DNA of 18,492 nucleotides from Candidatus Egerieousia excrementavium (GTDB lineage Bacteria; Bacteroidota; Bacteroidia; Bacteroidales; UBA932): the NCBI GenBank assembly GCA_017694275.1, contig JADINB010000035.1:1-18492 (forward strand), written 5' to 3'. The position numbers were made by a program, and so were the translations under genes. Position 1 is the first letter of the stretch. The number at the start of each line of letters is the position of its first letter. Under the pieces are notes generated by a model. The model was not told the DNA's origin and did not search any database. It saw only the letters and a list, made by a program, of their open reading frames with translations. This document shows, piece by piece, positions 7,384-14,857 of the stretch.

Positions 7384-8526
7384 ATGGAAAGGTATACATC
7401 TACAGGAATGGCTTATGATATCGGGAAAGGAGTGAATATCATAGGACTCATGTCTGGGACTTCGCTCGATGGGCTTGACATGTGTTATGCACGCTTCTGG
7501 CTGGAACGTTCAGGAAAACCGGAAGGAGAGTGGAAGTATGAAATCATAAAGGCTGAAGACGAAAGTTACCCTGCCGGACTGAAGCATAAACTGGCTACGG
7601 CACAAAGTATGAATGCCGAGGAGTACGCACTGCTTCATTCCGATTACGGGCTCTATCTGGGGCAAAGGGTGAGGGCCTTTATCGAGAGGAACGGGGCAAA
7701 GCCTCACTTTATAGCATCGCACGGTTCTACTGTTTTTCATCAGCCGGCAATAAGGTTTACTGCACAGATTGGCTCAGGCGCCGGAATTGCTGCCGAGAGC
7801 GGCGTAGACTGCATATCTGATTTCAGGACAACAGATGTGGCTTTGCATGGACAGGGTGCACCGCTTGTGCCGATAGGGGACAGGCATCTTTTTTATGAGT
7901 ATGACTATTGTCTCAATCTTGGTGGCTTCTCGAACATATCATCGGAAGGAGAACTCGTTAAGGATGGAAAAAAATTGTCTGTCCGGGTGGCATATGACAT
8001 TTCTCCTGTCAATTATGTACTCAACCATTATACGAGAAGCATAGGCAAGGATTATGACCGGGACGGTCTTATGGCCCGCAATGGAAAAATCTGTCCGGAA
8101 CTGTTGGACCGTTTGAATTCCCTGGATTTCTATACGGTTGACGGGCCCAAGTCGCTGGGTCGTGAATGGGTTGAGCAACAGGTGTTTCCCCTGATTGATT
8201 CTTACGCCATTACTATAGAGGACAAGCTCTCTACTTTTTGCGAACATGTGGCCATGCAGATTACAAGGCACATAAAGGGAGGGAAAGTGCTGCTTACAGG
8301 TGGCGGGGCGCTGAATCTATATCTTGTAGAGAGAATGCAGGCAAATGCTCCGCAATGCAAATATGTTGTTCCGGACAGGCAGACGGTCAATTTCAAGGAG
8401 GCGCTTATCTTTGCATTTCTGGGCGCGCTTTATGTTGCAGACATGCCTAACTGCATGAGCAGTGTCACAGGTGCGGCATATAACTGTATAGGCGGGGCGT
8501 TGTATAAGGCCGGCGGAATAAAGTAG
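7384..8526 (+). CDS. anmK: Anhydro-N-acetylmuramic acid kinase
   Basis: Opens the 1,6-anhydro ring of anhydro-MurNAc, released by lytic transglycosylases, and phosphorylates it to MurNAc-6-phosphate, recycling peptidoglycan. The 380-residue protein has the family signature GLMSGTSLDGLD near residue 20, ASHGSTVFHQP, HGQGAPLVPIGD, LNLGGFSNIS, DISPVNYVLN and LLTGGGALN. Length matches E. coli AnmK (about 370 aa). The first ATG (7384) gives a slightly longer N-terminus than the one at 7408; both keep the whole domain. It follows the M23 peptidase gene, so cleavage and salvage of wall material may be expressed together. murQ, the next enzyme of the route, is not in the window. Confidence 0.93.
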   Translation: MERYTSTGMAYDIGKGVNIIGLMSGTSLDGLDMCYARFWLERSGKPEGEWKYEIIKAEDESYPAGLKHKLATAQSMNAEEYALLHSDYGLYLGQRVRAFIERNGAKPHFIASHGSTVFHQPAIRFTAQIGSGAGIAAESGVDCISDFRTTDVALHGQGAPLVPIGDRHLFYEYDYCLNLGGFSNISSEGELVKDGKKLSVRVAYDISPVNYVLNHYTRSIGKDYDRDGLMARNGKICPELLDRLNSLDFYTVDGPKSLGREWVEQQVFPLIDSYAITIEDKLSTFCEHVAMQITRHIKGGKVLLTGGGALNLYLVERMQANAPQCKYVVPDRQTVNFKEALIFAFLGALYVADMPNCMSSVTGAAYNCIGGALYKAGGIK

Positions 8527-8535
8527 CGAATTTTT

Positions 8536-8566
8536 TTTGTTAATTTAAATTAATTTTCTACTTTTG
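8536..8566 (+). promoter_or_regulatory. Bacteroidota sigma-type promoter for rplS
   Basis: TTTG (8536-8539), a 19-bp spacer, then TACTTTTG (8559-8566): both boxes and the spacing fit the phylum's consensus exactly. The start would be near 8572, giving a leader of about 75 nt. That leader contains a near-palindrome, TTGTCAATTGGCAA (8603-8616), and complementary GCAAC/GTTGC (8584-8588 and 8617-8621); I do not recognise it as a known ribosomal-protein leader. Confidence 0.8.
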
Positions 8567-8648
8567 CAGTCCCTAATTGAAAAGCAACCTCTTGCAATGT
8601 GTTGTCAATTGGCAATGTTGCACTTATGAATAAGTAAAAAGTAAAGAG

Positions 8649-9041
8649 ATGGATTTAATAAAGATTGCGCAGCAGGCTTTTGCCGGTGAACCTAAAAATT
8701 ATCCTGATTTTAAGGCAGGAGATACGATTACAGTTACATATAAAATCAAGGAGGGTGACAAGGAGAGATTGCAGAAATTCCGCGGAGTTGTCATTCAAAG
8801 GCGTGGTACAGGTGCAACAAAGACTTTTACAATCCGCAAGATATCCAACGGTGTGGGTGTTGAGAGGATTTTCCCTTACGAGTCTCCTTTCATCGAGTCT
8901 ATAGAATTCAATAAGGCAGGCAAGGTTCGCAGAGCGAGAATTTACTATCTCAGAGGTCTGACAGGCAAGAAAGCCCGCATCAAGGAGAAAGCCTATGTTG
9001 CAAAGGACTCTGCAAACGCTGCAGAGAACAGTGCAGAATAG
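8649..9041 (+). CDS. rplS: 50S ribosomal protein L19
   Basis: Large-subunit protein near the interface with the 30S particle. The 130-residue product has the L19 pattern: FKAGDTITVTYKIKEGDKERLQKFRGVVIQRRG (about 21-53), FTIRKISNGVGVERIFPYESPFIESIE (about 60-86) and the basic RRARIYYLRGLTGKKARIKE stretch. The last 15 or so residues are an Ala/Asn/Ser-rich tail. It normally clusters with trmD and rpsP elsewhere in bacteria, but here it stands alone behind its own consensus promoter, and tRNA-Arg(ACG) begins 16 bp after the stop. Confidence 0.97.
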   Translation: MDLIKIAQQAFAGEPKNYPDFKAGDTITVTYKIKEGDKERLQKFRGVVIQRRGTGATKTFTIRKISNGVGVERIFPYESPFIESIEFNKAGKVRRARIYYLRGLTGKKARIKEKAYVAKDSANAAENSAE

Positions 9042-9057
9042 TTATAAATAAGGTTTC

Positions 9058-9134
9058 GGCCCCGTAGCTCAACTGAATAGAGCATTTGACTACGGATCAA
9101 AAGGTTACAGGTTTGAATCCTGTCGGGGTCACCA
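9058..9134 (+). tRNA. tRNA-Arg(ACG)
   Basis: A complete cloverleaf is seen: acceptor GGCCCCG/CGGGGTC, D stem GCTC/GAGC, anticodon stem TTTGA/TCAAA with loop CTACGGA (anticodon ACG), a 5-nt variable loop, T stem ACAGG/CCTGT with loop TTTGAAT, discriminator A, and an encoded CCA at 9132-9134. The wobble A would be deaminated to inosine by TadA to read CGU, CGC and CGA. With only 16 bp after rplS and no separate promoter seen, it is probably made as part of the rplS transcript. Confidence 0.95.
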
Positions 9135-9163
9135 TAAGGCGTTCATTTGAGCGCCTTATTTTT
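9135..9163 (+). terminator. Terminator after tRNA-Arg
   Basis: TAAGGCG (9135-9141) pairs with CGCCTTA (9152-9158), followed by five T (9159-9163). It starts directly at the tRNA's CCA end and would close the rplS-tRNA transcript. Confidence 0.85.
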
Positions 9164-9412
9164 ATAAATACACGCCATAATGCGTTCTGGAAAGGGGTGT
9201 GGGTTTTCCACATTTGCCGGAATTTGCCTGTTTTTGTGCCTAAACGGCCCCCAATGCGGCCCCCAGATGAACAACATCATTCAATATTTATATTATATGG
9301 TTTCCGTTGGCATTAAGTATGTTTATATGAACACGGGCAAGCGGGCTATTAAAATTGACGGTGTGTCATAATTGCAAACTGCTGCGTTATTTTCGGAATT
9401 CGGGCTAAGTCA

Positions 9413-9426
9413 TTTACTACAGTAAA
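9413..9426. repeat. 14-bp palindrome
   Basis: TTTACT and AGTAAA flank two bases (AC). It lies inside the non-coding stretch, about 50 bp before the large hairpin, in a segment (9372-9478) that I suspect, from memory only, is a repeated intergenic sequence in this phylum. Confidence 0.6.
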
Positions 9427-9478
9427 CTCCTGTCGCCCTCATCCTCAATGCCTTGCATTTTGCTAATTCTTACACCTG

Positions 9479-9520
9479 AATGGGGCTGCATCAAAACATT
9501 CATTTTGACACAGCCCCATT
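9479..9520. terminator. Long inverted repeat (42 bp), possible terminator of the minus-strand operon
   Basis: AATGGGGCTG-CA-TCAAAA pairs with TTTTGA-CA-CAGCCCCATT around a 6-nt loop: 16 base pairs broken by one 2-nt internal loop. It lies 51 bp beyond the ROK kinase stop, where transcripts from the right should end. There is no run of T on either side, so it may instead be a processing or stability hairpin, or a leftover transposon end. Confidence 0.55.
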
Positions 9521-9570
9521 ATAATACGCCTTGTTTTGTCTGCCTTTTGATGCAGGCGTGCGGGCGCAGA

Positions 9571-10533
9571 TTACCAAGCCAGTGCAGATGCTCCAAGTAT
9601 GGCGGCATCGCTCTCTTTAAGTGCAGACTGTATGATTGCAACCTTGTTTTTCCAATATGAGAGCAGGTTTGCATTCATCTCTTCGCGTATGGGCTTGATG
9701 AGAAGTTCACCTGCCCTTGCCAGGCCGCCGAACAGAATGATTGCTTCGGGAGCGCTGAATGCAACGAAATCGGCAAAAGAGCGGCCCAGCATCCTTCCTG
9801 TATATTCAAATATCCTTAGTGATAACTTGTCTCCCTGTACGGCTGCTTCATATACATCTTTGGAGGTTATTTCCGGCAAAGACCTGAGCCTGCTGGGTTC
9901 GTCGCTCATGTCGAGCCATTCGCGTGCCGTTCTGGCAACTCCTACGGCTGATGTGTATGCCTCAAGGCATCCGTATTTGCCGCAATTGCAAAGCCGTCCG
10001 TTATTTCTTACGGCGCATGTATGTCCCAGTTCTCCGGCAAAACCATCGTGGCCGTAGACCACATCTCCGTTAATTACAATGCCGCTGCCTACACCTGTTC
10101 CAAGTGTAATCATTATAAAATTCTTCATGCCGCGCGCTGCTCCATAAGTCATTTCGCCCATGGCTGCAGCATTGGCGTCGTTTGTAATCTTTACCGGAAG
10201 TCCGAGTCTTGAAGAGACTGTCTGGGCGAGCGGAACCGATACGCCTTTTGCCCATTCCAGATTTGCGGCATCCTCTATCATGCCTGTATAGTAGTTGGCA
10301 TTAGGTGCACCTATTCCAACACCCTTGACATTATCCAGCCCGGGCTCGGCTACAAGTTCCCTGATTGTCTGGCAGAGCGATTCCATGAACAGCCCTGCAT
10401 CGTTTGCACCGTATTTTGAATTGATTACCGTCTGGTTCAGGATGTTTCCTCTCCTGTCTACAACTCCTATCTTTGTAGTCTGGCCTCCTATGTCGACTCC
10501 GACTACATATAATTTTTCAACTGTATTTTCCAT
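9571..10533 (-). CDS. ROK-family sugar kinase, probably glucokinase
   Basis: Cytoplasmic kinase of 320 residues. It has the ATP-binding VDIGGQTTK (residues 13-21), a second phosphate loop LGTGVGSG (144-151), the catalytic stretch TNDANAAAMGE (117-127, general base D119), the ROK sugar and zinc ligand segment GELGH (167-171, H171) and the zinc motif CNCGKYGCLE (182-191). This set is typical of bacterial ROK glucokinases. Specificity cannot be fixed from the sequence: N-acetylglucosamine, N-acetylmannosamine or fructose kinases share the fold. The start is 5 bp after the stop of a FucP/GluP-like transporter, so uptake followed by phosphorylation of a hexose is the likely role. It is the last gene of the minus-strand run. 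Confidence 0.87.
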   Translation of the reverse strand: MENTVEKLYVVGVDIGGQTTKIGVVDRRGNILNQTVINSKYGANDAGLFMESLCQTIRELVAEPGLDNVKGVGIGAPNANYYTGMIEDAANLEWAKGVSVPLAQTVSSRLGLPVKITNDANAAAMGEMTYGAARGMKNFIMITLGTGVGSGIVINGDVVYGHDGFAGELGHTCAVRNNGRLCNCGKYGCLEAYTSAVGVARTAREWLDMSDEPSRLRSLPEITSKDVYEAAVQGDKLSLRIFEYTGRMLGRSFADFVAFSAPEAIILFGGLARAGELLIKPIREEMNANLLSYWKNKVAIIQSALKESDAAILGASALAW

Positions 10534-10538
10534 ATTGT

Positions 10539-11819
10539 CTAATCTACGGGAATGTTTTTGTTTACGTTTTTAGAACCTGCAATCGCGTAGAAAAGCAGGT
10601 ATGCAAGTGCGGCAGCAATAATCCAGTAACTCTGCATGAATGAGAAGGTATCGGCAACAAAGCCCTGTATTGCGGGCAGTACGCCTCCGCCACATACCAT
10701 GACCATGAATATGCCTGATGCGGCGGCTGTATATTTTCCAAGACCCTCTACCGCAAGGTTGAATATGCCTCCCCACATTACCGAAGTGCACAGGCCGCAG
10801 AGAACAAGGAACATGACATTCATTGGCACGCTTGCCATTCCGAATGAGATGTTAGACCTGAATACCGGCATGGTGACCTTTGTGGATTCCGGCGAGAAGA
10901 TGGCTGCAATTACGAGCACAAGACCGATTATGCTTACGGTAGAAAGCATGGCCTTGCTGGAAACCTTTGCTCCTATCGCACCGCCGACAAGACGCCCTAT
11001 GAGCATGAGAAACCAGTAGGTACCCACAAGACTCCCTGCTATTGCGGGATCCATCTTGAGGCTTTCTGTCATATAAAGGTTGCTTATGTTGGGAATGCCC
11101 ACCTCTATACCGACATATACGAAAATGGCTATGATTCCCAATACAAAATGACGGAACGAGAGGGCACTGTATTTGTCTGTGCTCTTTTTCTTTTCAGACC
11201 CGCCTGACTTTTCAAAAGAGGGCTCGGGAATTTTTGAAACTGCAAGGACTATGAATGCCAGTGCAAAGATTCCCATTGCAATGAAGAGCGCAGGGTTGGC
11301 TTTGGCAATAGTTCTGGCTGCTTCGTCCTGCCCCATAAGATAGCCTACAAGAACGGGAACGATTGTGGCGGCGGTAGAGTTGCAGACTCCTCCGAACTGG
11401 ATGAGCTGGTTGCCCTTGTTTCCGCCTCCTCCCAAAGTGTTTAGCATGGGATTTACCACAGTGTTGAGAATACACATTGAGAAGCCCGAAACCAATGCTC
11501 CGCACAGGTAGATTCCAAAACTGGCTGCCTGTCCTGAAATGAAGGTGATAGAGACGCCTGCAAATCCTATTACGATTGCAAGAAGGGCGGTCTTTCTATA
11601 ACCTATCTTGCCGAGAATGTATCCGGCAGGAATACCCATGCAAGCATAGGCTATGAAGTTTGCCAGATTCCCAAGTTGCGAAAGAAAGTTGCTCGCCCCG
11701 AACTGGTTCTTTACGATTACCCCGAATGGGTTCTGCAGACCTGTCACGAATGCTATCATAAAGAAAAGTGCAAACATGATTGCTATGGGCAATACATAAT
11801 TTTTTTTAGAAGACTTCAT
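10539..11819 (-). CDS. FucP/GluP-like sugar:proton symporter (MFS, FHS family)
   Basis: About 426 residues with roughly 12 hydrophobic membrane segments, beginning VLPIAIMFALFFMIAFVTG. The GYILGKIGYRKTALL segment is the cytoplasmic loop 2-3 motif of major facilitator proteins, and NTVVNPMLNTLGG is the NP...LGG pattern typical of fucose/glucose/galactose permeases. A charged central loop (EPSFEKSGGSEKKKSTDK) separates the two halves. The frame is open another 17 codons upstream (ATG at 11870), but that stretch is AT-rich and lacks membrane character, so the ATG at 11819 is preferred. It lies 55 bp below the cls stop and 5 bp above the ROK kinase. The substrate is unknown; glucose or galactose fits the neighbouring kinase. 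Confidence 0.87.
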   Translation of the reverse strand: MKSSKKNYVLPIAIMFALFFMIAFVTGLQNPFGVIVKNQFGASNFLSQLGNLANFIAYACMGIPAGYILGKIGYRKTALLAIVIGFAGVSITFISGQAASFGIYLCGALVSGFSMCILNTVVNPMLNTLGGGGNKGNQLIQFGGVCNSTAATIVPVLVGYLMGQDEAARTIAKANPALFIAMGIFALAFIVLAVSKIPEPSFEKSGGSEKKKSTDKYSALSFRHFVLGIIAIFVYVGIEVGIPNISNLYMTESLKMDPAIAGSLVGTYWFLMLIGRLVGGAIGAKVSSKAMLSTVSIIGLVLVIAAIFSPESTKVTMPVFRSNISFGMASVPMNVMFLVLCGLCTSVMWGGIFNLAVEGLGKYTAAASGIFMVMVCGGGVLPAIQGFVADTFSFMQSYWIIAAALAYLLFYAIAGSKNVNKNIPVD

Positions 11820-11874
11820 GATAAACTGTTTTAGATTTTTATATCGGTTAATTAAATTGTTTCGTCTCATACAG

Positions 11875-13359
11875 TCAAAGCAGAGGGCTCAGCAGTCTGG
11901 CAAAACTTTCCTTTACTTTTTCTAGCTTGCCTCTCCTTTTCCATTTGTTCATGTTTATAAGGTCGCAATATCTGGTGTCCTCAATGAATTTCTTTTCTAT
12001 TGTATCTGCACATTGCCGGTTGTAAATTACTGCCATGATTTCGAAATTGTGCTCGAAACTCCTTACATCCATGTTGGCTGAACCTACAATGCTCATGTTT
12101 CCGTCTATGCTTATGACTTTGGAATGGTTGAACCCGTTCTTGAAGAGGTAGATCCTGACTCCGGCATCGAGCAGCTCCCCGACAAACGACATTGTTCCGT
12201 ACTGCACAAGTTTCGTGTCTGACTTTTCCGGCAGCATGATACGTACGTCTATGTCTGACAGGGCTGCAATCTTTATGGCGTTCAGAATGCTTTCGCACGG
12301 AGTAAAGTAGGGGCTTACAATATAGATATGGCTTTGGGCAGATGTGATGGCGCTAAAGTAACATTGCATGATGCTGGCCCAGTCGCTGTCCGGACCGCTG
12401 GATATTATCTGTGAATATATGTTGTTTTTGACAATGTGCGCCTCTCCTTCCTTGAGTTTGAGTTCCGGGTAGTATTTGCGCTTGAATCTGAAGCGTCTGT
12501 TCATTGCAAAATGGCGGTCCATCATAAAACAGGCCTGAAGCGAGAAGACAGAGGTTCCGGTAATCTTTATGTGGGTGTCGTGCCAGTCTCCCTCTGAAGT
12601 TCCGTAATAGTAGCGGTCTGCAATGTTAACCCCTCCGATAAATCCTGTCGTGCCGTCTACTACCAATATCTTTCTGTGGTTTCTGTAGTTCAGTTTTGAC
12701 GTGGGCATGAAGATTCTGACCGGTGCAAAGGGAATAACCTCGACCGAGCCGTTTTTAAGTTCGTTGATAAAGTTCTTTTTCAGTCCTATGCTGCCCACAC
12801 CATCATACATGACCATGACTTCCAGCCCCTCTTTTGCCTTTTTGACAAGCAGATCCTTGAACCGGTTGCCTGTAAGGTCGTTTTCTATAATGTAAGACTG
12901 GAGGTGTATGTGGTTTTTAGCTTCTTCTATGGCCCTGTACATTGCATCAAGCGCCGAAACTCCTGAAAAAAAGAATTCTATGCTGTAATTGTTGTCCAGA
13001 ACAGTATGGCTGTTTTTCAGATTCTGAAAGATAATCTTCTTGAAGGGCAGGAGTTCATTGCCCAATTGTTCCGGAGAGGCTTTGAGGGTTTCAAGCTGTT
13101 TTGCACTTGTCTTTTTTCTCAGATTATAGTCTGCAATGCCTTTGCGGCTGTAGATCTTTTTCTTTCTGAAGTTTTGTCCTACAAATGCATAAAGCAGTAT
13201 TCCAATATAGGGGAGGAGTATCAGCACCATTACCCAGGAGAGAGTCTTTACGGGATCTTGCTTTTTGAGTATGAGCGCTGTGGAAATGAATATTGCCAGT
13301 ACCATATTCATTATATACAGTACTACGGATATTATTTGCCATGTATTCCCCTGCCACAT
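11875..13359 (-). CDS. cls: Cardiolipin synthase (phospholipase D family)
   Basis: Membrane enzyme that joins two phosphatidylglycerols, or a related pair of lipids, to make cardiolipin. From the ATG at 13359 it has 494 residues: two hydrophobic N-terminal segments (IISVVLYIMNMVLAIFIS and WVMVLILLPYIGILLYAFVG, the PLDc_N region), then two HKD catalytic motifs, NHRKILVVDG (first histidine about residue 228) and NHSKVISIDG (second about 412). Both have the HxKxxxxD residues intact, as in active two-domain enzymes. A TTG three codons upstream (13368) is an alternative start that would overlap the ubiE stop by 4 bp as TTGA. It sits between ubiE and the sugar transporter on one apparent transcript. 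Confidence 0.92.
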   Translation of the reverse strand: MWQGNTWQIISVVLYIMNMVLAIFISTALILKKQDPVKTLSWVMVLILLPYIGILLYAFVGQNFRKKKIYSRKGIADYNLRKKTSAKQLETLKASPEQLGNELLPFKKIIFQNLKNSHTVLDNNYSIEFFFSGVSALDAMYRAIEEAKNHIHLQSYIIENDLTGNRFKDLLVKKAKEGLEVMVMYDGVGSIGLKKNFINELKNGSVEVIPFAPVRIFMPTSKLNYRNHRKILVVDGTTGFIGGVNIADRYYYGTSEGDWHDTHIKITGTSVFSLQACFMMDRHFAMNRRFRFKRKYYPELKLKEGEAHIVKNNIYSQIISSGPDSDWASIMQCYFSAITSAQSHIYIVSPYFTPCESILNAIKIAALSDIDVRIMLPEKSDTKLVQYGTMSFVGELLDAGVRIYLFKNGFNHSKVISIDGNMSIVGSANMDVRSFEHNFEIMAVIYNRQCADTIEKKFIEDTRYCDLINMNKWKRRGKLEKVKESFARLLSPLL

Positions 13360-13364
13360 AACCT

Positions 13365-14099
13365 TCAACTCTTTTTTCCGGTGTAAAGCAATGCTATGCC
13401 GCCAGTCAGGGGTTTATATTTTACCTCATTGAATCCGGCCTCCGACAGTTCATTGCAGAACCTTTCATATTTTGGGAAATCCTCTATGGACTTTGCCAGA
13501 TACCTGTATGCGCTCCTGCGGTTTGAGACGAGCCCGCCTATTCCGGGAAGCATGTGTTTGAGATATAGCAAGTAGAGCAACCTGAACAATCTGTTTTCCG
13601 GCTCGGCAAATTCCAGTATCGCAATATGTCCGCCATTTTTGATTACCCTGTATATTTCCTTGAGAGCGGTGCGGCGGTCATTGAAGTTCCTTATGCCAAA
13701 GCATATTGTGGCTGCATCGAATGTCTCTTTGTCAAACGGCAGATTCTCTGCGCTCGCATTGACATATTCCGGCAGCGGTATCCGGGATGGGGCCAGTCCT
13801 GCATTCTTTTGAATTGCAACATCCAGCATGCCCTGCGAAATGTCTGCGCCCGTTACCATCATTCCTCTTTTATATATTGCAATCGAGGAATCGCCCGTGC
13901 CGCAGGCTATGTCAATAACCTTGAACTGTGCCTCTTCTCCCTTTTTCGCCTTGCATGAATCAAGAAACCCGACAGCCTTTTTTCTCCAACGGACATCTAT
14001 GTTGAACGATAGGAGGTGATTTATAAAGTCATATTTCGGAGCGATTTCATTGAACATTCCCGAAATGGCATCTTCCCTCTTGTCTAACTTCTCTGCCAT
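13365..14099 (-). CDS. ubiE: Demethylmenaquinone methyltransferase
   Basis: SAM-dependent methyltransferase for the last step of menaquinone synthesis (called menG where only menaquinone is made, as expected in this phylum; in ubiquinone makers it also acts on that pathway). The 244-residue protein has MFNEIAPKYDFINHLLS (15-31), the SAM-binding loop VIDIACGTGD (61-70), SAENLPF (116-122), CFGIRNFND (133-141) and ILEFAEPEN (161-169), all signature stretches of UbiE/MenG, and the C-terminal LTGGIALLYTGKK. The length fits the family. It starts 13 bp after the AIR-synthase-like gene and runs into cls with only a few bases between them. Confidence 0.93.
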   Translation of the reverse strand: MAEKLDKREDAISGMFNEIAPKYDFINHLLSFNIDVRWRKKAVGFLDSCKAKKGEEAQFKVIDIACGTGDSSIAIYKRGMMVTGADISQGMLDVAIQKNAGLAPSRIPLPEYVNASAENLPFDKETFDAATICFGIRNFNDRRTALKEIYRVIKNGGHIAILEFAEPENRLFRLLYLLYLKHMLPGIGGLVSNRRSAYRYLAKSIEDFPKYERFCNELSEAGFNEVKYKPLTGGIALLYTGKKS

Positions 14100-14112
14100 G
14101 CCTTTACTTGTT

Positions 14113-14682
14113 TTATTCTGGTAAATAGTCTTTGCAGAATCCGTAACTTATGTCGTCTATTCTCAATTCTCCCTTTGTTACGTGCCCGAGAAGAATAAGT
14201 TTCACTCCTTTGTTGAAAAACAGGTCTGCAAGGGCGTTTTCGTGGTCTTCATCTACCGACACCACTGCAACGTATCTGCTTTTTGCAAACAGGAATTCCT
14301 TTTCTTCCACTTCGGAGTCTGTTGTAATGTCGAATCCCAGGCCGCCTGCAATTGCAGATTCGAGCAGTGTAAGAAAAAGCCCGTCTGATGAAATGAAATG
14401 GATACCGGTTATAAGCCCTTTTTCTATTGTCTTTGCAATGGCTGCTTTAGTATCTTCTCCAATATTTCCGTTCTTGGTATATCCTGCAAGGTAGAGAGTG
14501 TCGCCTTTACGGTTGAAAGAGATGGGCGGCGTTTCAAGGCCTTTTAGGAATGTCGCGCTGTCGTAGGGTGAAGATTTTTGCCCGACAACTCTTTTTTTAA
14601 AATCAGGGTCTGATGCCAGTATTTGGGCTATTTCCACAAGATCTTCACTGTTAGCGATTTGCTCTTTATAGATTTCAACCAT
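14113..14682 (-). CDS. Stand-alone AIR-synthase C-terminal domain protein (PurL/PurM-like)
   Basis: 189 residues. The fold resembles the C-terminal domain of PurL and PurM: KGDTLYLAGYTKNGNIG (59-75) fits the strand that opens this domain ('kGD.iyl.G.t'), FISSDGLFLTLLESAIAGGLGFDI (96-119) replaces the usual 'hDvSdGGL..al.Ema...glG..i', and FLFAKSRYVAVVSV (130-143) matches 'lFges..r.vv.v'. The N-terminal ATP-binding (AIRS) half and any glutaminase domain are absent; only about 55 residues precede the C domain. It may be a separate PurL part, a structural or regulatory remnant, or a gene with a new role, so I give no symbol. It is the first gene of the minus-strand run (ubiE next, 13 bp away) and faces tRNA-Leu across a divergent gap. 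Confidence 0.7.
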   Translation of the reverse strand: MVEIYKEQIANSEDLVEIAQILASDPDFKKRVVGQKSSPYDSATFLKGLETPPISFNRKGDTLYLAGYTKNGNIGEDTKAAIAKTIEKGLITGIHFISSDGLFLTLLESAIAGGLGFDITTDSEVEEKEFLFAKSRYVAVVSVDEDHENALADLFFNKGVKLILLGHVTKGELRIDDISYGFCKDYLPE

Positions 14683-14726
14683 GGCCTCTTTTGTTAAAAA
14701 TTATGAACGAAGATACGAAAAAATCG

Positions 14727-14756
14727 TTTCATTTTTAGAAAAAAACTCTATCTTTG
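14727..14756 (+). promoter_or_regulatory. Promoter for tRNA-Leu(GAG)
   Basis: TATCTTTG (14749-14756) is an exact -7 box; TTTC (14727-14730) lies 18 bp upstream, one base off TTTG. The tRNA starts 11 bp after the box. For the opposite strand the best candidate is TATCTTCG at 14708-14715 (one mismatch), which could serve the AIR-synthase-like gene. Confidence 0.65.
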
Positions 14757-14766
14757 TACCCGCTAA

Positions 14767-14850
14767 GCCCAGATGGTGAAATTGGTAGACACGCCACTTT
14801 GAGGGGGTGGTGCCGATTACGGTGTGCAAGTTCGAGTCTTGTTCTGGGCA
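14767..14850 (+). tRNA. tRNA-Leu(GAG)
   Basis: The long class-II cloverleaf has acceptor GCCCAGA/TCTGGGC, a 3-bp D stem (GTG/CAC), anticodon stem CCACT/GGTGG closing the loop TTGAGGG (anticodon GAG, reads CUC and CUU), the extended variable arm of leucine tRNAs, and T stem GCAAG/CTTGT with loop TTCGAGT. CCA is not encoded (the 3' end runs into CATG), unlike the tRNA-Arg above. Confidence 0.95.
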
Positions 14851-14857
14851 CATGAAA

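Larger units (their letters stand above)
9164..9570. other. About 400 bp without a convincing gene; candidate scar or repeat
   Basis: No reading frame of recognisable protein is present. Visible structure: a TGTGG/CCACA hairpin (9198-9212); the 9-bp direct repeat CGGCCCCCA at 9245-9253 and 9257-9265; a 34-codon open frame from the ATG at 9267 (MNNIIQYLYYMVSV...) ending at 9371; a palindrome TTTACT-AC-AGTAAA (9413-9426); and a large hairpin at 9479-9520. The position just behind a tRNA 3' end, with C-rich repeats in front of a short ATG frame, is what is often seen where a tyrosine-integrase element sits or sat. I found no second copy of the tRNA 3' end, so integration is unproven. Confidence 0.5.

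Noticed and set aside
9245..9265. CGGCCCCCA repeats as a CRISPR or tandem array
   Set aside because: Only two copies, 12 bp apart, with no spacers and no cas genes.
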